The translations under genes and the position numbers were made by a program. 14,650 bases of DNA from JAENVT01 sp031373785 (GTDB lineage Bacteria > Actinomycetota > Acidimicrobiia > Acidimicrobiales > Ilumatobacteraceae). The stretch covers positions 1-14,650 of the forward strand of contig JANMNE010000180.1 of the NCBI GenBank assembly GCA_031373785.1, in the 5' to 3' direction. The notes below the pieces were generated by a model. The model did not search any database. It was not told the origin of the DNA and saw only the letters and a program-made list of their open reading frames with translations. This document shows positions 1-6,613 of this stretch, in pieces. The number at the start of each line of letters is the position of its first letter. The stretch's first letter is position 1.

Positions 1-864
1 AACATCCGCGTCGCGGGCTATGACGCCCGGCTCACGCCCGACATGGGCGGGTTCCTGCAGCGCTCCAAACATCTGATCGAGGAGACGTATCGCCAGAACG
101 GACACCGTCCAGTGCATCTCGTCGGCCATTCCAACGGTCCCATCTACGTGCAGTACCTGCTGACGCACACGAGCCAGGAGTGGAAGGACAAGTACATTCA
201 CGGCTTCACGCCGTTGGCGGGAAACTTCCCCGGGCAAGGGCTCGGCTATGCGCTGATGTTCGTTGGCGTGAACATCCCCGACCTTCTGTTCCCAGCCACC
301 GCGGAGAACGGTGTCAGCAGTGCGCGGATGTTCTTGTCGCATCCCTCGACATTCATCACCGCATCGGACCCGAAGATCTTCGGCAACGACGAGATCGTCA
401 TCCGTGACCAGTCGACTGGCACGGACTACACGCCGCAGGACTACCCCGCGTTGTTCGACGACGCCGGACTGTCATGGGTCAAGCCGATCGCCGACTACTA
501 CATCGGCGGCGTGCCGTTCAGCGACCCTGCTCACTTCCCGAACGTCGACGTGTACGCCGAGAAGGGCTCGGGGATCGACACGCTCGTCGGTCTCGGGCTC
601 TCCGATCTGACGGTCGGACAGCTGGTGACAGAAACCACCGAGTTCTTCACGCGCGACGGTGACATCAATCAAGAAGACATCACCAACAACGCAGTGGCCG
701 TCTGGGCTGGGATGCAGTGCCATCGATTCAGCCTCACCGACAGTCCAGGCGTGAACCACTTCGAGCTTCCGTCTGATCCCGACGTGTTGGCCCGCCTGGT
801 GGCCAACGCCAACGCCCCTCGGTCTCACTGCAGTCATCACGGCGACGACGACGACGACGACTGA
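1..864 (+). CDS. LCAT-like lipase/acyltransferase, 3' part (partial)
   Basis: The reading frame is open from the first base, so the start lies outside the window; 287 residues are visible. It resembles the lecithin:cholesterol acyltransferase group of alpha/beta hydrolases: a GYDARLTP stretch like the GYDWRLAP of that family, then the nucleophile elbow GHSNG (Ser codon at 130-132), followed by EWKDKYIHGF, which matches the family's WKDKYI region. Likely partners of the catalytic triad are the Asp in SGIDT (codon 577-579) and the His in GVNHFELP (codon 757-759). Family members hydrolyse or transfer acyl chains of lipids, usually outside the cytoplasm; the signal peptide, if any, is off the window. 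The protein ends in HHG followed by six Asp, an unusual acidic tail that could bind metal or be a low-complexity accretion. The gene converges on the minus-strand genes at 1165. Family assignment is fairly firm; the substrate is unknown. Confidence 0.75.
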   Translation, partial: NIRVAGYDARLTPDMGGFLQRSKHLIEETYRQNGHRPVHLVGHSNGPIYVQYLLTHTSQEWKDKYIHGFTPLAGNFPGQGLGYALMFVGVNIPDLLFPATAENGVSSARMFLSHPSTFITASDPKIFGNDEIVIRDQSTGTDYTPQDYPALFDDAGLSWVKPIADYYIGGVPFSDPAHFPNVDVYAEKGSGIDTLVGLGLSDLTVGQLVTETTEFFTRDGDINQEDITNNAVAVWAGMQCHRFSLTDSPGVNHFELPSDPDVLARLVANANAPRSHCSHHGDDDDDD

Positions 865-1164
865 CACAGCGTCCGGCGCGTCATCAGCGCAGCATCTCGA
901 AACGCACCGGCGGATCGACGAGGTCGCGCTCGCGATGTCGCGCGCAACTGTGCGTCGTTTCCAACGCGGGTTCGAGACACGCCAGATGCTTCGTTCTGTG
1001 TGTCTCGTTCGATGATCGCGCGGCGTCGTTCTGCGCTGATGTTCTGTGTCCCCGGACGGCACCTATGGGATGGCGCTCGCGGGCGGCGCCGCTGCGACTG
1101 CAAGGATGACCCAGTTCATCGTGCGATGTAGGCGACGTCCCACGCCGAAATCCCCCTAGAAAAA
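865..1164. other. Intergenic gap between convergent genes, nothing recognised
   Basis: This 300-base stretch lies between the stop of the lipase and the stop of the minus-strand 189-aa gene. Reading frames through it on the minus strand are Arg/His/Ser-rich and look like antisense translation, not protein. I see no strong hairpin with a T run, no tRNA-like fold and no repeat. Confidence 0.4.
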
Positions 1165-1734
1165 TCAAGAGGCCTCGTCGAACCATCGGGCAGCCGCTCG
1201 CAGAGTGAGATGCACCCACTGCCCCTGTAGGTAGTCGCGGTAGGCGTCGAAGGTCTTCTGACCGCTCGCCTTGGTGGGCCGCCGCTCGTCAGGAGCCTCG
1301 CCCCAGCGGACGAACCATTCGTGGTTGATGCCCAAGTCCCGACCCGATCCCTCGGTGAAGTTAAAGCCGAGGTCGCGTCCGAATCCCTCGGTGTAGACGA
1401 TGCCGGGTTCGTCGGTCCATTGCTGACGGATCATCAGACTGTGGACACCCTCGTTGCGGGCGAAGATCACGCCGAGAACGACGCGACCGTCGTCATCGGC
1501 GTCGCGCCGAGTGCGGTACTCATCCTTGCCTTGGGGACCGCTCTCAAACAATTGGTCGAGCACCACGATCCATATAGCCGCTTCGGTGGCTGCTACTTCG
1601 GTGTGGTCGATCAGCTGGGCCGTGCGTGCCCTGTTGAATCGATCAACTGCCTCGGTCAATCCGACGCTGGCACGGCGGACTGCACGGTGGAAGTTCTCGT
1701 CGTCGCCGCCGGCACCACTGCTGCGGAACTTCAT
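1165..1734 (-). CDS. Hypothetical protein (189 aa), second gene of a coupled pair
   Basis: I do not recognise this protein. It is soluble, charged, without signal peptide or membrane segment. The N-terminal third (about residues 12-60) looks helical; the middle holds a short hydrophobic strand (GRVVLGVIFA), and residues about 111-134 hold a tandem copy of a 12-residue unit (TEGFGRDLGFNF, then TEGSGRDLGINH). The C terminus is Trp-rich and helical. The ATG overlaps the stop of the upstream 244-aa gene in an ATGA arrangement (1731-1734), so the two are almost certainly co-translated and probably act together. The pair diverges from the aspartic protease and TIR genes. It could be a partner or regulator of the 244-aa protein; no function can be given from sequence alone. 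Confidence 0.65.
   Translation of the reverse strand: MKFRSSGAGGDDENFHRAVRRASVGLTEAVDRFNRARTAQLIDHTEVAATEAAIWIVVLDQLFESGPQGKDEYRTRRDADDDGRVVLGVIFARNEGVHSLMIRQQWTDEPGIVYTEGFGRDLGFNFTEGSGRDLGINHEWFVRWGEAPDERRPTKASGQKTFDAYRDYLQGQWVHLTLRAAARWFDEAS
1330..1401 (-). repeat. 36-bp tandem duplication inside the 189-aa gene
   Basis: Two adjacent 36-base units (about 1330-1365 and 1366-1401) share the core atccctcggtg and keep the reading frame, giving two copies of TEGxGRDLGxN. The copies differ at several bases, so the duplication is not very recent and both units are probably retained as part of the fold. Confidence 0.55.
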
Positions 1735-2465
1735 TCGAACGACTTGGGCGAGTACTCGGGCCAGTCGAGTTGAGGATCGCTCAACGGCCGCTTGAACAGC
1801 CCTCGCTGAAGGAACTCCGTCCAGTCGAATTGAAACGTCGGCGTGCCGAATCGGTCGACGCCGTCGACGACCCGTCCAATCCGACCGAGAGTGTTGGCCA
1901 TGACATCGATCGCTGTCGACAGGTCCTCCCAGGTTGCCGGGTCGAAGTCGGGCTTGCGATCGACGTGCGCCACGTACTGGTCAACATGGGCCTTAATGCG
2001 CTCGCCGTCGGCGACGATCTCGTCTCGGATCGCGATGAGCGCTTCGGCGGAGACATGTTCGGCTCCTTCGCCGGCGAGATCGTCGAATAGGTCGTTCGCC
2101 AGTCTGATCTCGTCCTCGTCGTCACGGCCGCCGGGGCGCCGCTCGAAGAGGTGCTCGAGGTATCGCTCCCGACTCAGGTACTCGGGGTGCTCGATCATCT
2201 CGCCGAGGAGACGCACAAACGATCGGGCGCGCCAATCCTCGTCGACGAGCCGGCGAACGCCGACGGCCTGTGCTTCGCCGTACAGCGGACGGAGGAAGCG
2301 GTATCGGAACCAGATGGCCGACTCGCTCCCTTCTCGTTCGAGCTCGGTATCCATCTGGTCGAAGACGACGCGGCGGGCATTCAGCGCCCAGACGCTCTGC
2401 GCGAAATCGAGCACATCTTGGCGCCAGCGTTCGAGTGTCGCGCTCTTGTCCTCATCCTCGGTCAC
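1731..2465 (-). CDS. Hypothetical helical protein (244 aa), first gene of a coupled pair
   Basis: This is an unrecognised, mostly alpha-helical, highly charged cytosolic protein. The open frame runs upstream to 2807, but residues before the GTG at 2465 are Arg/Ser/Pro-rich and antisense to the protease gene, so GTG 2465 is chosen; the protein then begins VTEDEDKSATLERWRQDV. A segment around residues 17-75 (WALNARRVVFDQ, then AIWFRYRFLRPLYGEAQAVGVRRLVD) recalls AbiU2-type and other HEPN-like helical bundles, in which a conserved (R/V)RLxD stretch follows a long helix. A clean catalytic HEPN RxxxxH motif is not evident; RERYLEH is the nearest. The link is therefore only a suggestion. It has no Shine-Dalgarno sequence, but a TAnnnT box sits 6 bases upstream, which suits a leaderless mRNA. 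The stop overlaps the next start (ATGA). Confidence 0.65.
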   Translation of the reverse strand: MTEDEDKSATLERWRQDVLDFAQSVWALNARRVVFDQMDTELEREGSESAIWFRYRFLRPLYGEAQAVGVRRLVDEDWRARSFVRLLGEMIEHPEYLSRERYLEHLFERRPGGRDDEDEIRLANDLFDDLAGEGAEHVSAEALIAIRDEIVADGERIKAHVDQYVAHVDRKPDFDPATWEDLSTAIDVMANTLGRIGRVVDGVDRFGTPTFQFDWTEFLQRGLFKRPLSDPQLDWPEYSPKSFE

Positions 2466-2471
2466 GAGTGG

Positions 2472-2477
2472 ACGGTA
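2472..2477 (-). promoter_or_regulatory. Candidate -10 box for leaderless transcription of the 244-aa gene
   Basis: On the minus strand TACCGT fits the TAnnnT consensus and ends 6 bases before the GTG at 2465, placing the expected transcription start at the initiation codon. No Shine-Dalgarno sequence precedes this GTG. Leaderless mRNAs are common in actinobacteria. A -35 element is not obvious. Confidence 0.3.
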
Positions 2478-2614
2478 GTGCTTGCGTCGGAGCCGGGATC
2501 TGCGGCATTCCAGCGATCGGCGACCTGGCGGGCACTGCGTCTCCGCGACGTCGGCGACCGGCTCCTGGCGAGCCGAACGCCGACCGAATGTCGCGGGTGT
2601 GAGAGTCTTCCTGG

Positions 2615-3451
2615 GTGGCCGTCGTCGCACTGCAGGTCGAGCACGACTCTGTCGATCCGGAAGCCATCGACGTGTGGGTGAATGGATGGGTCGGTGCCAA
2701 CCCGTGCCGGTTTCGGCTCGACACCGGCGCCGGGACCTGTCGAGTCCCAACGACGGATGCCACCCGCGACCTGCCGACGACAGGCATCGACCCCGGCGTT
2801 GCAGCAAGCGGAATCGGGCTCGGCGAGGACGTCATCGAGATCCCGGTGCTGCGCATCGGCGATCTCGACATCGCCGACGTCGCATCCACCCGGACTCCTC
2901 CGGGCGGCGATGTCGTACCGCTGCTCGGCATGAGCGCACTCGGTCGGTATCGATGTGACTTCCACTTCAGCGCCGGCCACATGGAACTCGCCGACTCGCC
3001 CGCGACCGGAACGGACACCTGGTTCGAACTGAACATGCATGCTTCCGGGCAGCCGACGATGCCGGTTCGTTTCGGCGATCTCGAGGTCGTCGGCTGCTTG
3101 GACACCGGAGCTGGACTGACAGTCGTCGACACCCAGTTCGCTCGAACCCATCCCGACTTGTTCGAGCCGATTCGTGCCGCTGTCGGGATCGACGCCTCCG
3201 GCGTCCAGATGTCCACCCAGATCGCCCTCATGCGCGACTGCTCCATCGGAGACGTCGCGTTCACTGCAAATGCCTGCGCGGTGGTCGATTTGAGTGCACT
3301 CAACGCACACCTCCGCCAGCGCGCCAACGCAGAAGGCCGGAACTCCCAACCGATGTCATTCATCATTGGGATGCCCCACATCAACCAGGCGGACTGGACG
3401 TTCGACTTCCCGGCCGGCCGGTGGACCCTCCGTCTACCTTGCGCAGGATGA
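2615..3451 (+). CDS. Two-lobed retropepsin-like aspartic protease (single chain)
   Basis: The protein has two copies of the retropepsin signature in one chain: LDTGAG at residues 35-40 (Asp36) and again at 162-167 (Asp163). Each is followed some 65-85 residues later by the matching hydrophobic-Gly element (LLGMSALGRYRCDF at 103-116, IIGMPHINQADWTFDF at 250-265), then G.(W/M).L. In retroviral-type enzymes one lobe with one DTG dimerises to make an active site; here the duplication would supply both aspartates intramolecularly, as in pepsins. It has no signal peptide or membrane helix, so a cytosolic location is expected. GTG at 2615 is chosen because the first beta-strand (VALQVEHDS) begins there; the Shine-Dalgarno match (GAGAG, about 2601) is weak. 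The gene diverges from the 244/189-aa pair across 149 bases and is followed by a strong hairpin. The substrate is unknown; processing of a neighbouring TIR protein is possible but not shown. Confidence 0.82.
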   Translation: MAVVALQVEHDSVDPEAIDVWVNGWVGANPCRFRLDTGAGTCRVPTTDATRDLPTTGIDPGVAASGIGLGEDVIEIPVLRIGDLDIADVASTRTPPGGDVVPLLGMSALGRYRCDFHFSAGHMELADSPATGTDTWFELNMHASGQPTMPVRFGDLEVVGCLDTGAGLTVVDTQFARTHPDLFEPIRAAVGIDASGVQMSTQIALMRDCSIGDVAFTANACAVVDLSALNAHLRQRANAEGRNSQPMSFIIGMPHINQADWTFDFPAGRWTLRLPCAG

Positions 3452-3491
3452 AGGGGCGACGAAGGTGTCCTCGCCGAGGCACCGCACGCGA

Positions 3492-3518
3492 GTGTCCCCG
3501 ACAGCGGGTCGGGGACAC
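3492..3518 (+). terminator. Perfect 11-bp hairpin after the protease gene
   Basis: GTGTCCCCGAC (3492-3502) pairs exactly with GTCGGGGACAC (3508-3518) around a 5-base loop, starting 40 bases after the protease stop. There is no clean T run, only ttcgttct further on. It fits a GC-rich actinobacterial terminator separating the protease from the TIR genes. Confidence 0.6.
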
Positions 3519-3708
3519 GCCCAGAGGATTCGTTCTGCTCGGGTTTGCCGCTGCGGCTCGAGGCGTTGATCTCGTCGCGATTTATGTGTTGATTTGGCAG
3601 TGCGGGAGTCGGGCTGTACCGCTGGGCAAGAACGAGAAGCCGAAGCACCGACGTCATCCGCATTTGATTCTCTGCCACATGTCGCAAATTCGTGTCACAC
3701 CCAACCCC

Positions 3709-3714
3709 TACTGT
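3709..3714 (+). promoter_or_regulatory. Candidate -10 box for leaderless transcription of the TIR-winged-helix gene
   Basis: TACTGT fits TAnnnT and ends 7 bases before the ATG at 3722, so transcription would start at or next to the A of the start codon. No Shine-Dalgarno sequence precedes that ATG. The 200 bases upstream carry the protease terminator and no gene, so a promoter is needed here. Confidence 0.35.
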
Positions 3715-3721
3715 GCTCGTC

Positions 3722-4729
3722 ATGGTTGAACCTGTCCAGGGTGGCGTACCGAGGGCCTTTCTGAGCCACGCGACCGCGGACAAAGTTCGGTTCGTTCTTC
3801 CATTCGCTGAACGCCTCCGCCACCGCGGCATCGATGTCTGGCTGGACGGCTGGGAGTTGCTGCCGGGTGACTCGCTTACTAAGAAGATCTTCGCGGAGGG
3901 AATCGAAAACGCAGACGCGATCATCGTCGTGATCTCGAGCTCGAGCCAGAGCAGCCGGTGGGTTGCAGACGAACTCGATGCTGCGGTGGTGAAACGAATC
4001 AACACCGGTTCTCGGCTGATCCCGATCGTTCTCGATGGACTCTCCATTCCCGATGTCCCGGCCGCGATCCGTCACCTGGTGATCGAGTTTGTTCCCGACA
4101 CCAACCAGATTGATGCTGTGGTGGATCGTGTGACGAGGTCAATCTTCGGAGTGGTGGCAAGGCCAGACCTCGGAGATCCACCGGCCTACGCGAATAGTCC
4201 TGCCACGCCGGTTGACGGTCTCGACCAGATTGACAGCATCATTCTCAAGTTGGTGGGTGACGAAGCGGTGAGAGACAACGGAACACGTTTCAACACTCAG
4301 GAATTCGTGGACGAGACAACAAGCGCCTTGGGTGTCACAGCTGAGGAAGTTATCGAGTCGCTCCGAGTACTTGACGCCGATAACCACGTCGACATCACTC
4401 GCACGATGGGCTCTGGAATACCGAGCATGTCGCGCTTCACGTTGACGCTCGCGGGTGCCGAGGCATATCTGGCCGCATATCGCGACGACTACGAACTGAT
4501 ACAACACACGGTGATCGCTCGGCTGGTCGACTGGCCCGCGGACAAGCCCGCCACGGAGGCCACACTCAGTGAAGGCGTTGGAGCGCCCCGCTTCATTGTC
4601 GATCACGTCCTGACGCTTCTCGAGGGTATGGGTCTCGTCACGCTGTCCGCGCGCACGCACGGCGGCCAGCAGCAGGGGCGTCATTTTTTCAATCCCTCGC
4701 CGAAGCTACGACGAATGCTCGACCGCTGA
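3722..4729 (+). CDS. TIR-domain protein with two C-terminal winged-helix-like domains
   Basis: Residues about 10-125 form a bacterial TIR domain: RAFLSHATADK (strand A, with the usual S-H/S-x-x-D), VWLDGWELLPGDS (the BB-loop region), AIIVVISSSSQSS, then W80 and E84 in WVADEL, the position of the catalytic Glu in NAD-cleaving TIR enzymes. The rest (about 168-255 and 258-335) is not TIR. It reads as two helical segments each ending in a hydrophobic beta-wing (RVLDADNHVDI; LLEGMGLVTLSAR) and looks like tandem winged-helix domains, suggesting nucleic-acid or partner recognition. ATG 3722 is preferred to the in-frame GTG at 3692 because the TIR fold begins just after it and a TAnnnT box lies 7 bases upstream. 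A second TIR gene follows after 105 bases on the same strand. Likely role: NAD+-consuming or signal-making immune protein whose winged helices sense or recruit; this role is inferred. Confidence 0.85.
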   Translation: MVEPVQGGVPRAFLSHATADKVRFVLPFAERLRHRGIDVWLDGWELLPGDSLTKKIFAEGIENADAIIVVISSSSQSSRWVADELDAAVVKRINTGSRLIPIVLDGLSIPDVPAAIRHLVIEFVPDTNQIDAVVDRVTRSIFGVVARPDLGDPPAYANSPATPVDGLDQIDSIILKLVGDEAVRDNGTRFNTQEFVDETTSALGVTAEEVIESLRVLDADNHVDITRTMGSGIPSMSRFTLTLAGAEAYLAAYRDDYELIQHTVIARLVDWPADKPATEATLSEGVGAPRFIVDHVLTLLEGMGLVTLSARTHGGQQQGRHFFNPSPKLRRMLDR

Positions 4730-4834
4730 CCGAGTCATGTCCTTGAACCAGCACTCCGATCGAGGTCCGAGAAGCGAACAGCTACTGTCGCTCGCAATGA
4801 TGACGAGTGAGAGCTCCGAGAGGTTGACCGCCTG

Positions 4835-5335
4835 ATGCTTCCGAAGCCGACAGTGTTCTTCAGTCATTCGAGCAAGGATGCTGAGCTGGTTGAGGCGATC
4901 GTCGCGGCTCTCGATGAGCGAGGTGTCAATGTCTACCTGGCGGAAAAGGACGCACAACCAGGTCAAAGGATTGCGACGAAGGTCGACGTAGCGCTGCAGT
5001 CCTCCTCGATGATGCTGGTGCTCGTTACCGAGCGAAGTGTTGACGCTCAGTGGGTCCAGCAGGAGATCGGCATGGCACACGCGTACAAGAAATTCGTCAT
5101 CCCGGTGATTGGACACGGTGTTCGCAGCGAGCAACTCGGTGTACTCGAGGGTGTCGAGCACATCAAGCTAGACAAGGCCGACCCGCAGGCCGCCATCGAC
5201 GGGGCGGCGCGAGCGTGCCAGGCCTACGCCGCAGAGCTGCGAGCAAAGCTCGTTGGTGATCTGCTAGACGCCGGGCTGATCTTCGTTGTGATCGGTGCAT
5301 TGATAGTCGTCGCTGCGACATCGATGGCGGCGTGA
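4835..5335 (+). CDS. Short TIR-domain protein with C-terminal transmembrane helix
   Basis: Residues 5-115 are a TIR domain: TVFFSHSSKDAE at the N terminus, VNVYLAEKDAQPGQ in the BB-loop region, MMLVLVTERS, and W73/E77 in WVQQEIG at the catalytic Glu position, followed by KKFVIPVI. Residues 117-142 are an amphipathic, Ala-rich helix; residues about 146-164 (hydrophobic GLIFVVIGALIVVAA) form one membrane helix next to the C-terminal end, so the TIR domain probably faces the cytoplasm from a tail anchor. A Shine-Dalgarno sequence GAGAGG at 4818-4823 lies 11 bases before the ATG. The gene follows the TIR-winged-helix gene after 105 bases on the same strand. TIR proteins of this size include signal-producing enzymes and NADase effectors; the tail anchor favours an effector or membrane-localised enzyme. 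The pairing with another TIR gene is unusual. Confidence 0.87.
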   Translation: MLPKPTVFFSHSSKDAELVEAIVAALDERGVNVYLAEKDAQPGQRIATKVDVALQSSSMMLVLVTERSVDAQWVQQEIGMAHAYKKFVIPVIGHGVRSEQLGVLEGVEHIKLDKADPQAAIDGAARACQAYAAELRAKLVGDLLDAGLIFVVIGALIVVAATSMAA

Positions 5336-5927
5336 CCTCGACTCGCGAACTGCTGCGGCGCTGATCTTTGCCGGACCAGGGCTCGGCTGCGCATCGTCCA
5401 GCGTACGTCGAAGTAGCCATCGGGACGACGTCTACCTTCCAGGCCGAGGCGGACACAGAACGCTCGTCGGGTGGAACACAGGATTCGTCAGCGGACATCG
5501 GACAATGCACACAGAACCGGCGTTCGGCGCTCCCGTGACGTGCTCCATAACGCTCGCCCACTCGCGGGGTTCGGCGCGTCACAAATGTGCCGTCCCGGTC
5601 GCATCGGATCCCCCTGACGACTGACCACACTGAGCGGCCAGATCGTCATCGACGGGCAGGAAGCGATTGCGACGCTGGACACTAAGCGCGACCAGAACAA
5701 GGCAGGCTCGACTTCCTCGATCGAACCTCTGTCCGCAAAGGTCTCTCCGATCGCCGCCCTTTGAAGGTTGCCCCGATGTGCGGAATTTGGTCAAAGAATG
5801 GGCTGGGCATCGAACGGCGGCGCTGAGCGCGACCAGACTATGTCGTTGCCCGTCATATTCTTGATGATGTGAGAAACCCGTGACCTGGCCTCATGTCGAA
5901 CACTTCTGTTCTGGACAAACGTGTATT
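5336..5927. other. Non-coding or decayed stretch after the TIR genes
   Basis: No intact gene is seen. One plus-strand stretch, 5621-5764, reads like coding sequence with GC-rich third positions (LSGQIVIDGQEAIATLD and onward to a stop at 5762). It has no upstream start before a stop, so it is probably the tail of a lost gene. A short match to the end of the 175-base repeat lies at 5786-5809. Other frames are low-complexity antisense-like translation. Confidence 0.4.
5786..5809. repeat. Short third match to the distal end of the 175-base repeat
   Basis: ttggtcaaagaatgggctgg and the following gca resemble the distal end of both large repeat copies (ttgtccaaagaataggctgg, gca) with about three differences. 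The similarity does not extend leftward, so this is a fragment, perhaps the scar of an earlier insertion or deletion at the same boundary. Confidence 0.4.
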
Positions 5928-5972
5928 CGGAGCCGGGTGTGAGAATCGAACTCACGACATCTTCATTACAAG
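5928..5972 (-). pseudogene. tRNA-Thr(TGT) 3'-half remnant, copy 1
   Basis: Read on the minus strand, the order is anticodon loop CTTGTAA (anticodon TGT, complement of 5968-5970), anticodon 3' stem TGAAG, 5-base variable loop ATGTC, T-stem GTGAG, T-loop TTCGATT, T-stem CTCAC, acceptor 3' strand ACCCGGC and discriminator T, then CCG in place of CCA. The spacing matches standard tRNA numbering from 32 to 73. Upstream of the loop there is no matching 5' stem (CTTCA), D-arm or acceptor 5' strand (GCCGGGT), so this is half a tRNA and not functional. Such 3' halves are what tyrosine recombinases leave at the far end of an element integrated into a tRNA gene. Confidence 0.75.
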
Positions 5973-6102
5973 TTCTGATCCGAACCACCCTGACAGTCTC
6001 ACCAACACCCTCAGCGTCTCACCACCAGGCATTACGTACCCCCAGCGTCTCACTCAGCGTCCAACCGTCTCAAAAGAACTTGTCCAAAGAATAGGCTGGG
6101 CA
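5928..6102 (-). repeat. 175-base direct repeat, copy 1 (tRNA-Thr 3' half plus iterated motif)
   Basis: This block is repeated at 14146-14319 in the same orientation, with most bases identical and a few single-base gaps. It has three parts: the tRNA-derived piece (5928-5972), a less conserved 15-20 base link, and a stretch in which the plus-strand word cagcgtctca or close variants occur five times (5994, 6012, 6043, 6055 and about 6064), ending with the conserved tail tgtccaaagaataggc. It looks like one arm of an att site or a dispersed tRNA-derived repeat. It contains no gene. Confidence 0.8.
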
Positions 6103-6613
6103 AACCGTCGGCGGTGCGGAGGGAGTGGTCGGATTCTGTGTCTTCGAACAGGAACCCAATGAGGCCAACCGAAACTATTCGGCATCCCCCTTTTTGCCGC
6201 CTTCGTCAGCACCGACGGGCACATCGCCTCCAGTGGAGGTCGGCGCGCAGCTACACGCTTCGGTGCCGGGATCGCTGTGCGGACGAAGCCGCAGGCGCGT
6301 AGATAGCTCAGCGCCCTCACAAACAACCCTCGCTTGACGTCGCGCCCGACGGCGCGTAGCCCCTCGGCGCGTATGGCAATGGATGCGAAGCTTGATATCC
6401 GGATCGTCTTCTTCAGGGCGCGATGGAAAGTGCTTGTCAACGACGTTGTTCTGGTTGATCATCAGTGGTCATCGAAGCCCGTGCACACGTGCAGGATTCG
6501 TCAAGCCATCTGTGAGCGTTCATGTTCCTCAATCGGGCGATCGGAACACCGTTCGTCACATGCTCCCTCTGGCCAAGAGATGATTCAACCATCACCAAGC
6601 GGGCCTCAAAGGC
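6103..6613. other. Non-coding or decayed stretch
   Basis: No intact gene is recognised. Minus-strand frames here (to about 6460) include a short peptide start MINQNNVVDKHFPSR that soon turns into Arg-rich sequence. The word ggcgcgta occurs three times (about 6295, 6352 and 6366) without regular spacing. At 6601-6613 a short ggcct/aggcc hairpin follows the stop of the pseudogene to the right. Confidence 0.35.

Noticed and set aside
472..1062. 196-codon minus-strand open frame
   Set aside because: It is mostly antisense to the LCAT-like gene and begins with Arg/Thr/His-rich low-quality sequence; the polyvaline run is the reverse of the Asp tail.
2466..2807. N-terminal extension of the 244-aa protein to 2807
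   Set aside because: The extension is Arg/Ser/Pro-rich and lies antisense to the DTG-containing start of the aspartic protease; GTG 2465 gives a clean protein start with a candidate promoter.
3692..3721. GTG 3692 as start of the first TIR gene
   Set aside because: It adds ten residues not part of the TIR fold, has no ribosome site, and would overlap the TAnnnT box that fits initiation at ATG 3722.
4706..5161. 151-codon minus-strand open frame
   Set aside because: It is the antisense of the second TIR gene, with no ribosome site and no family features.
3722..5335. Assignment to Thoeris or CBASS
   Set aside because: No ThsA-type effector, cyclase or SAVED/CARF partner is encoded nearby; only the TIR domain is shared.
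5928..5972. Functional tRNA-Thr gene
   Set aside because: No 5' acceptor strand, D-arm or 5' anticodon stem occurs upstream on the minus strand in either copy, so neither can fold as a tRNA.
5994..6072. CRISPR-like array from the repeated cagcgtctca word
   Set aside because: The repeat unit is only about 10 bases, spacing is irregular (about 9 to 31 bases), there are no unique spacers of constant length and no cas genes.
5893..6162. Plus-strand peptide containing GCENRTHDIFITS (and its twin near 14150)
   Set aside because: This is the well-known spurious translation of the antisense of a tRNA 3' half; the DNA folds as T-arm and acceptor on the minus strand.
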